A stretch of 36,777 nt of DNA, from NCBI RefSeq assembly GCF_001591465.1, contig NZ_BCUY01000040.1:1-36777 (forward strand), in the 5' to 3' direction. The notes beneath the pieces were generated by a model. It saw only the letters and a list, made by a program, of their open reading frames with translations. It was not told where the DNA came from and did not search any database. Origin of the DNA: Cytobacillus firmus NBRC 15306. Lineage in GTDB: Bacteria; Bacillota; Bacilli; Bacillales; Cytobacillaceae. Position 1 is the stretch's first letter; each line of letters starts with the position of its first letter. The translations under genes and the position numbers were made by a program. Of this stretch, positions 32,365 through 36,777 are shown one piece after another.

Positions 32365-34176
32365 TCAATATACATCGCGCTGGTAGCGTTTATTTTTCTG
32401 CATATCAGCCAGATATTCTGCAGCCTGTTCACGGCTCATTCCGCCTTCTTTTTCAATAATATCTATAAGTGTGTTATGGACATCATGCGCCATGTTTTTC
32501 TCATCGCCGCAGATGTATACAGCTGCACCTTCCTCAAGCCACTGGAATAGCTCCCTGCTGTTTTCCTGCATTCTGTGCTGAACATAAACCTTCTCATCAC
32601 CGTCACGGGAAAAAGCGACGTCCATCTTCGATAATACTCCATCCTTAAGCCACTTATGCCATTCAGTCTGATAAAGGAAATCCGTCACGAAATGCTGATC
32701 GCCGAAGAACAACCAGGACTTTCCTTCCGCGCCGCTTTCTTCACGCTCCTGCATAAATGATCGGAACGGTGCAATTCCGGTTCCCGGACCGACCATGATT
32801 ATAGGTGTGTCCGGATTTTCAGGCAGTTTGAAGTTTTCATTATGCTGAATAAACACTGGCAGTGTATCACCAGGCTGGAGGCGTTCTGCACAAAGAATCG
32901 AGCAGACTCCTTTCCGTTCACGGCCATGGGCATCATAGCGGACAGCACCGATTGTTAAATGAACTTCATCCGGATTCGCTTCAAAGCTGCTTGAGATGGA
33001 GTATAGGCGGGCAGGCATTTTTCTCAAAATAGAGATAAACTCCTGTGCCGTGCTGTTCCATGGCTTAAAATCACGTACTAAATCAATTAAATCTCGCCCA
33101 TCAATATATGCTTTCAGCTGAGTGCTGTTTGAGACAAGCTGGTGGAGTTCATCATTTCCGGAGAACTTTGCAGCCTTTTCCACAAGCAGCTTCGTCAGGA
33201 CAGTAATCTCAAAGTGTGCCGTAAGCGCTTCTTTTAATGATACTGTTTCATCTTTCACTCTGACTGTTTCCTCAGGATCCCAGTTCATTTCAGTTAGTAA
33301 TAAGTCAACCAATTCAGGATCGTTTTCCGGATATACCCCGAGGCTGTCACCAGGCTGATACGTCAGTCCTGAACCTTCCAGAGATATCTCAAGATGGCGT
33401 GTTTCTTTATTGGAACCGCGGCCATTGAGATTAATATTCTCAAGTACTTCTGCCCTGAATGGGTTGGAACGGGAATAAACTGATTCGGCTGGTGCTGCCG
33501 CTGATACTGACGCTGCTGAAGGAGACTGACTGCTGCTTTCCCCTTCGCTCAAACCGGATAATACAGCTTCCACCCATTCGGCTGCAGGTTCGTCGAAATC
33601 AAGATCGCAGTCTATTCTTGGTGCAATTCTAGTTCCGCCAAGCTCTTCCAATCGCTTATCAAAATCCTTCCCAGTCTGACAGAAGAATTCATAGGAGCTG
33701 TCGCCAAGTGCCAGAACGGAGAACCTGAAGTCTTCCAGTTTCGGCGCTCTTTTTCCATGAATGAATTCATGGAATGTCAGCGCGTTATCAGGAGGATCTC
33801 CCTCACCATGCGTACTGACGACAATTAACAGGTTTTTAACCTTTTTAAGATTATTAGGCTTAAAGTCGCTCATGCTTGAGACCGTTACTTGAAAACCTTT
33901 TTCCTCAAGCGTTTTCCCGGCTTTTTTTGCCAGATTTTGCGCATTCCCTGTCTGTGATCCAAATAAAATGGTCACTTCTTTCGGAATGGAAGGCACCGCT
34001 GCCGGTGCTGGACGTTCCTCTACTGCCGGTGCAGCCTGCAATGATGAGGACTGTACAGCGGCAAGATACCCGCTCAGCCAGAGGGATTGAGTCTCTGTCA
34101 AAGTTGGGAGTAGACGATTAAGGAGCTCTGTCTGCTCCTGGTTAAACGGACTGTTCATTACCTGAAGTTGCAACAT
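32365..34176 (-). CDS. cysJ: Assimilatory sulfite reductase, flavoprotein alpha subunit
   Basis: A 603-residue NADPH-dependent diflavin reductase that feeds electrons to CysI. A flavodoxin domain (about 67-210) has the FMN loop GSQTGNAQ at 73-80 and STHGEGDPPDNA. The FAD domain (about 235-455) has RLYSISSS and GVCSILCAERL. The NADPH domain has GPGTGIAPFRSFMQER and the terminal KNKRYQRDVY typical of CysJ. The start ATG at 34176 has SD gaggtgg. It is the first gene of the operon and divergent from the LysR gene, which is probably its activator. Confidence 0.96.
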   Translation of the reverse strand: MLQLQVMNSPFNQEQTELLNRLLPTLTETQSLWLSGYLAAVQSSSLQAAPAVEERPAPAAVPSIPKEVTILFGSQTGNAQNLAKKAGKTLEEKGFQVTVSSMSDFKPNNLKKVKNLLIVVSTHGEGDPPDNALTFHEFIHGKRAPKLEDFRFSVLALGDSSYEFFCQTGKDFDKRLEELGGTRIAPRIDCDLDFDEPAAEWVEAVLSGLSEGESSSQSPSAASVSAAAPAESVYSRSNPFRAEVLENINLNGRGSNKETRHLEISLEGSGLTYQPGDSLGVYPENDPELVDLLLTEMNWDPEETVRVKDETVSLKEALTAHFEITVLTKLLVEKAAKFSGNDELHQLVSNSTQLKAYIDGRDLIDLVRDFKPWNSTAQEFISILRKMPARLYSISSSFEANPDEVHLTIGAVRYDAHGRERKGVCSILCAERLQPGDTLPVFIQHNENFKLPENPDTPIIMVGPGTGIAPFRSFMQEREESGAEGKSWLFFGDQHFVTDFLYQTEWHKWLKDGVLSKMDVAFSRDGDEKVYVQHRMQENSRELFQWLEEGAAVYICGDEKNMAHDVHNTLIDIIEKEGGMSREQAAEYLADMQKNKRYQRDVY

Positions 34177-34292
34177 GATCCACCTCGCAAACCAGCTGAA
34201 TAAGACTGGTTTTTTCTTATTTCTTTAAATTTCTTCTTTTCCTATAAAAAAAGTCGGGTTTATAAATAAAAAATATATATCTAATACTTTAC

Positions 34293-34310
34293 CTAATGAT
34301 TTAGCATTAG
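34293..34310. promoter_or_regulatory. LysR-type operator between cysJ and the divergent regulator
   Basis: CTAATG-ATTTAG-CATTAG is a perfect dyad with 6-bp arms containing the TAAT/ATTA half-sites usual for LysR-type regulators, flanked by near-symmetric TTTA/TAAA. It is 61 bp before the LysR start and 117 bp before cysJ, in an AT-rich gap (34177-34370). Confidence 0.6.
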
Positions 34311-34370
34311 TAAAATAAATATTAATTATCATAACTATTAATATTATTAATTATAAAAAGGGTGATCTCT

Positions 34371-35261
34371 TTGCATTATGATGCGTTAAAAACATTCGTC
34401 ACCTTGGCTGAAGTGAAAAATTTTACAAAAACGGCCGATCTCCTGCTCATGTCTCAGCCCAGTGTCAGCCTCCATATCAAAAATCTGGAGAAGGAATTTC
34501 AGACTAAACTATTTCAGCGTTCTCCAAAATACTTGAAAATTACGCCCAGCGGTGAAATATTATATGACAGGGCTAAGCAGATGATTACCATTTACGAGCA
34601 AACCAGGCAGGAAATCTTAGATCAGCAGCATACCATTAAAGGGGATCTGAAAATTGCGGCCAGTTTTACTATAGGGGAATACATCCTCCCTCCCCTTCTG
34701 CTAGACCTGCAGCATGAATATCCTGAACTGAATCTCCAGGTGACGATTGCCAACACGGAGGAAGTTGTTCAGTCCACCCGCTCCCATCATGTCGATATCG
34801 GCTTAATTGAGGGCCAGACAAATGAAAAGGAGCTTATTGTTACACCGTTTTTAGAGGATGAATTATTTATTGTAACCTCCAACCAGCATCCCCTGGCACA
34901 AAAAGAAGAAGCTACCATTGCTGACCTGCAGGATCAGGCATGGATTATGAGGGAGAACGGGTCAGGAACCAGGGAGTATTTTAACCATGTGGTCAGATCA
35001 AACGGCCTTAAGGTGAAATCACTCCTGACGATCAGCAGCAACCAGGGGATAAAAGAAACACTCATTAACGGGCTGGGAATGAGCATTCTTTCCGGAAGCG
35101 TAGTGGCAAGGGACGTAAAACAAAACAACCTGTCTATTATCAAGGTAAAAAATCACGTATTCAAACGCACTCTTTCCTATGTGCTTTCCCCCATTATGCA
35201 GGACAAAAAGAATGTCAGCATTTTTATCGAAGCTCTCAGCGAAAAGTGGAAATATAAATAA
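34371..35261 (+). CDS. LysR-family transcriptional regulator (CysL-like)
   Basis: A 297-residue LysR-type regulator. The N-terminal helix-turn-helix is visible at about 5-62 (TLAEVKNFTKTADLLLMSQPSVSLHIKNLE then FQTKLFQR). A substrate-binding domain follows from about 88, with ASFTIGEYILPPLL, HHVDIGLIEG and GLGMSILSGSVV. Its place divergent from cysJI matches CysL of B. subtilis, the activator of the sulfite reductase operon, so the symbol cysL is likely but not proven. The start is taken as TTG 34371, since SD aagggtg lies 6 nt upstream; the GTG at 34362 lies inside that SD. LysR regulators commonly repress their own gene through the shared operator. Confidence 0.88.
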   Translation: MHYDALKTFVTLAEVKNFTKTADLLLMSQPSVSLHIKNLEKEFQTKLFQRSPKYLKITPSGEILYDRAKQMITIYEQTRQEILDQQHTIKGDLKIAASFTIGEYILPPLLLDLQHEYPELNLQVTIANTEEVVQSTRSHHVDIGLIEGQTNEKELIVTPFLEDELFIVTSNQHPLAQKEEATIADLQDQAWIMRENGSGTREYFNHVVRSNGLKVKSLLTISSNQGIKETLINGLGMSILSGSVVARDVKQNNLSIIKVKNHVFKRTLSYVLSPIMQDKKNVSIFIEALSEKWKYK

Positions 35262-35377
35262 AAATAAGACAAGCTTTTTTCACACTAGTCCCATTTTATG
35301 CATATATTATTGTGTAGAGGTGTATAAAATCTGCCCAATTTATTCAAAATAAGGAAAAATTGGCTGAGGTGAGAAAG

Positions 35378-35587
35378 ATGGGATTATTGAATGCCTTTAA
35401 TGAATGGCGCGAAATGAGATATCAAAATCATGTTAATCGCATGAAGGAAGAAAACAAGTGTCCTGACTGTTACGGCAGGGGTTTTTCACTCTATCCAGGG
35501 AATGAATTCGCTTATCATGCTAACCAATTTGACTGCCAGGGCTGCAATGGAACCGGATTGTATTCAGAATGGGAAAACTTATCCTAA
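35378..35587 (+). CDS. Small zinc-binding protein with DnaJ-type CxxCxGxG-like motifs
   Basis: A 69-residue protein. The N-terminal helix (MGLLNAFNEWREMRYQNHVN) is followed by CPDCYGRGF near 27-35 and CQGCNGTG near 52-59, two CxxC knuckles of the DnaJ cysteine-rich type that would bind one zinc ion. Bacillus databases sometimes mislabel such proteins as methionine aminopeptidase; no peptidase feature is present. The ATG at 35378 has SD gaggtgag. A long hairpin terminator follows. Function unknown. Confidence 0.8.
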   Translation: MGLLNAFNEWREMRYQNHVNRMKEENKCPDCYGRGFSLYPGNEFAYHANQFDCQGCNGTGLYSEWENLS

Positions 35588-35591
35588 TAGA

Positions 35592-35623
35592 AAGGCCATG
35601 ATCCAATTACGGATCATGGCCTT
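35592..35623. terminator. Bidirectional terminator
   Basis: A 13-bp perfect stem AAGGCCATGATCC / GGATCATGGCCTT with a 6-nt loop, then ATTTT on the plus strand. It serves both convergent genes. Confidence 0.92.
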
Positions 35624-35633
35624 ATTTTGGCAT

Positions 35634-36777
35634 TTAAGCAAATGCCCTGCTTGACTCAAATTCTGCTTTAATCTTTTGGAGAAGCTCCTTGTTTGTTAAA
35701 ACCTCATACCCTGTGAGTGCCATTGCTTTGGCTCCGAGGATCATGGCTTCTCTGGCCTGATCACTCATGGCAGCTTCACGGAATTCATGTGTATGGCAGG
35801 CATATGCTTCATTGCAGATTTTAATATAAGGATGAATGGAAGGGGCTGCCTGACTGACATTTCCCATGTCAAGAGACCCTGAACCGTCCTTCTGTTCCAG
35901 AATTTCCTCCTCATTAATGCCCAGAGAAATCAGTTCTTTATTGAATGCTTCTGATAAAGGGCTGTTCGTAATCATATCATCATAAGAAAATTCATAAAAC
36001 GACCACTTCATGTCAGCGCCAGTCTGCAGAGCTGCACCTTCCGCGCATTTCTTGACCTTTTCCACTAATTCATTTACATATTCACGTTTCGCCGCACGAA
36101 CATAAAATTGGGCAACAGCATAATCCGGAACAACGTTTGCCGCTTTGCCCCCTTCCGTGATAATTCCATGAATCCGGGCATCAGGTTTGATATGCTGGCG
36201 CAGCGCATTTATGCTGTTGAACGTCTGCAGAACAGCATCCAGTGCATTAATTCCCAAATGCGGACTGGCAGCAGCATGTGCTGACTTTCCAAAAAACTCA
36301 AATTGAATAGCATCCATCGCCAAAGATGTACCGCTCTTCACATAATTGTCGAGGGGATGAACCATAATCGCAGCATCCAAAGCGTCAAAAACACCCGCTT
36401 CGGCCATGGTCACCTTGCCGCCCTTTGTCTCCTCTGCAGGCGTTCCAAAGACAATGACTTTCCCTCCCGTTTCATGAATCACTTTACTCAGACCTATTCC
36501 GGCAGCAATTCCCATGGTCCCAATTAGATTATGGCCGCATGCATGCCCAACTTCAGGCAATGCATCGTACTCAGACATATAACCGATTACAGGCCCTTCT
36601 TTACCGCTGTCATAAGTTGCCGTGAAAGCAGTCGGCAATCCGCATGTGCCAATTTCCACGGTAAAACCATGCTTTTTTAACTCCTCTGTTAATACCTTGC
36701 ATGCCTTGTACTCTTCATGTCCCAGTTCAGGATTCTCGCCAATGTAGATGCTTATTTTATTAAAATCATCTTGAAGC
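35634..36777 (-). CDS. M20 family metallopeptidase/amidohydrolase, 5' end outside window
   Basis: The frame is open to the right edge, so the gene continues beyond it; 380 codons are visible, close to the full family length of about 390. It belongs to the M20D amidohydrolases (AbgB/hippurate hydrolase/IAA-amino acid hydrolase type). Visible marks are ENPELGHEEY near the N-terminus, EYDALPEVGHACGHNLIG (metal ligands in ACGHN), GTPAEETKGG, HAAASPHLG in the lid domain, and a C-terminal SGSLDMGNVSQAAPSIHPYI region. It would hydrolyse an amide bond of an N-acyl amino acid or dipeptide using two metal ions. An internal GTG at 36659 should not be taken as the start. Confidence 0.92.
   Translation of the reverse strand, partial: LQDDFNKISIYIGENPELGHEEYKACKVLTEELKKHGFTVEIGTCGLPTAFTATYDSGKEGPVIGYMSEYDALPEVGHACGHNLIGTMGIAAGIGLSKVIHETGGKVIVFGTPAEETKGGKVTMAEAGVFDALDAAIMVHPLDNYVKSGTSLAMDAIQFEFFGKSAHAAASPHLGINALDAVLQTFNSINALRQHIKPDARIHGIITEGGKAANVVPDYAVAQFYVRAAKREYVNELVEKVKKCAEGAALQTGADMKWSFYEFSYDDMITNSPLSEAFNKELISLGINEEEILEQKDGSGSLDMGNVSQAAPSIHPYIKICNEAYACHTHEFREAAMSDQAREAMILGAKAMALTGYEVLTNKELLQKIKAEFESSRAFA

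Noticed and set aside
34191-34216. Hairpin AACCAG/CTGGTT with T-run in the cysJ leader
   Set aside because: The T-run is on the plus strand, opposite to cysJ; on the cysJ transcript it neither hides the SD nor ends in U, so an attenuator is not supported.

Overview
The window looks like chromosome of a low-GC Gram-positive Bacillaceae, closest in flavour to Bacillus/Cytobacillus (firmus/oceanisediminis-like). The evidence is purine-rich Shine-Dalgarno (SD) sites of the AGGAGG type, frequent TTG starts, compact intrinsic terminators, DUF3231 and CBO0543-type families, and a structured repeat that I recall as common in Bacillaceae intergenic DNA. This is an inference from sequence reading; no search was run. 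I see no rRNA, tRNA, CRISPR array, intact IS element or prophage.

Layout. 1-1550: a repeat-bearing left edge, a DedA-family membrane protein, and a scar where the 5' half of a VOC-family gene is joined to the 3' two-thirds of an Amj-type lipid II flippase gene. 1585-4000: a nucleotidyltransferase with an overlapping membrane-protein gene, and a single-domain DUF3231 protein. 4073-7482: a minus-strand module of OmpR-type response regulator, large histidine kinase and ECF sigma factor. The regulator is frameshifted by a 4-bp tandem duplication. 7483-9550: an operator-like palindrome, a structured interspersed repeat, a stand-alone second DnaN sliding clamp and a Nudix hydrolase. 9640-10509: a decayed pentapeptide-repeat-protein fragment, a 113-aa unknown with a good SigA promoter, and a 41-aa small gene. 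10715-12767: a two-gene ABC exporter. 12823-16411: a two-domain DUF3231 protein, a TraB/PrgY-family membrane protein, a YdjM-like membrane hydrolase and a GyrI-like protein. 16557-20008: a 52-nt tandem repeat running up to the stop codon of a 1070-aa SWIM/SNF2 helicase. 20119-29340: mostly minus-strand single genes and short operons (CBO0543 protein, LysE exporter, TrhO, phosphatase/DUF2332 pair, GNAT-methyltransferase-GNAT operon, glycine-zipper peptide plus membrane protein, DinB, GyrI-like, class V aminotransferase). 29392-30560: a NERD-domain gene interrupted by an in-frame TGA at a predicted zinc-ribbon cysteine, with 20-nt repeats upstream. 30619-35261: the cysJI sulfite reductase operon, divergent from a LysR regulator. 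35378-36777: a small zinc-binding protein and an M20 peptidase that runs off the right edge.

How the genes work together. cysJI plus the divergent LysR gene forms a recognisable assimilatory sulfite-reduction locus. The regulator-kinase-sigma module looks like a signalling chain in which a two-component system sits in one transcript with an ECF sigma factor and no anti-sigma gene. The other loci are largely independent accessory or housekeeping functions. A striking property is the number of recently broken genes (VOC, amj-like, response regulator, pentapeptide protein, NERD, possibly the glycine-zipper peptide). This suggests either a decaying accessory region or sequence errors, and raw-read checks would settle which.
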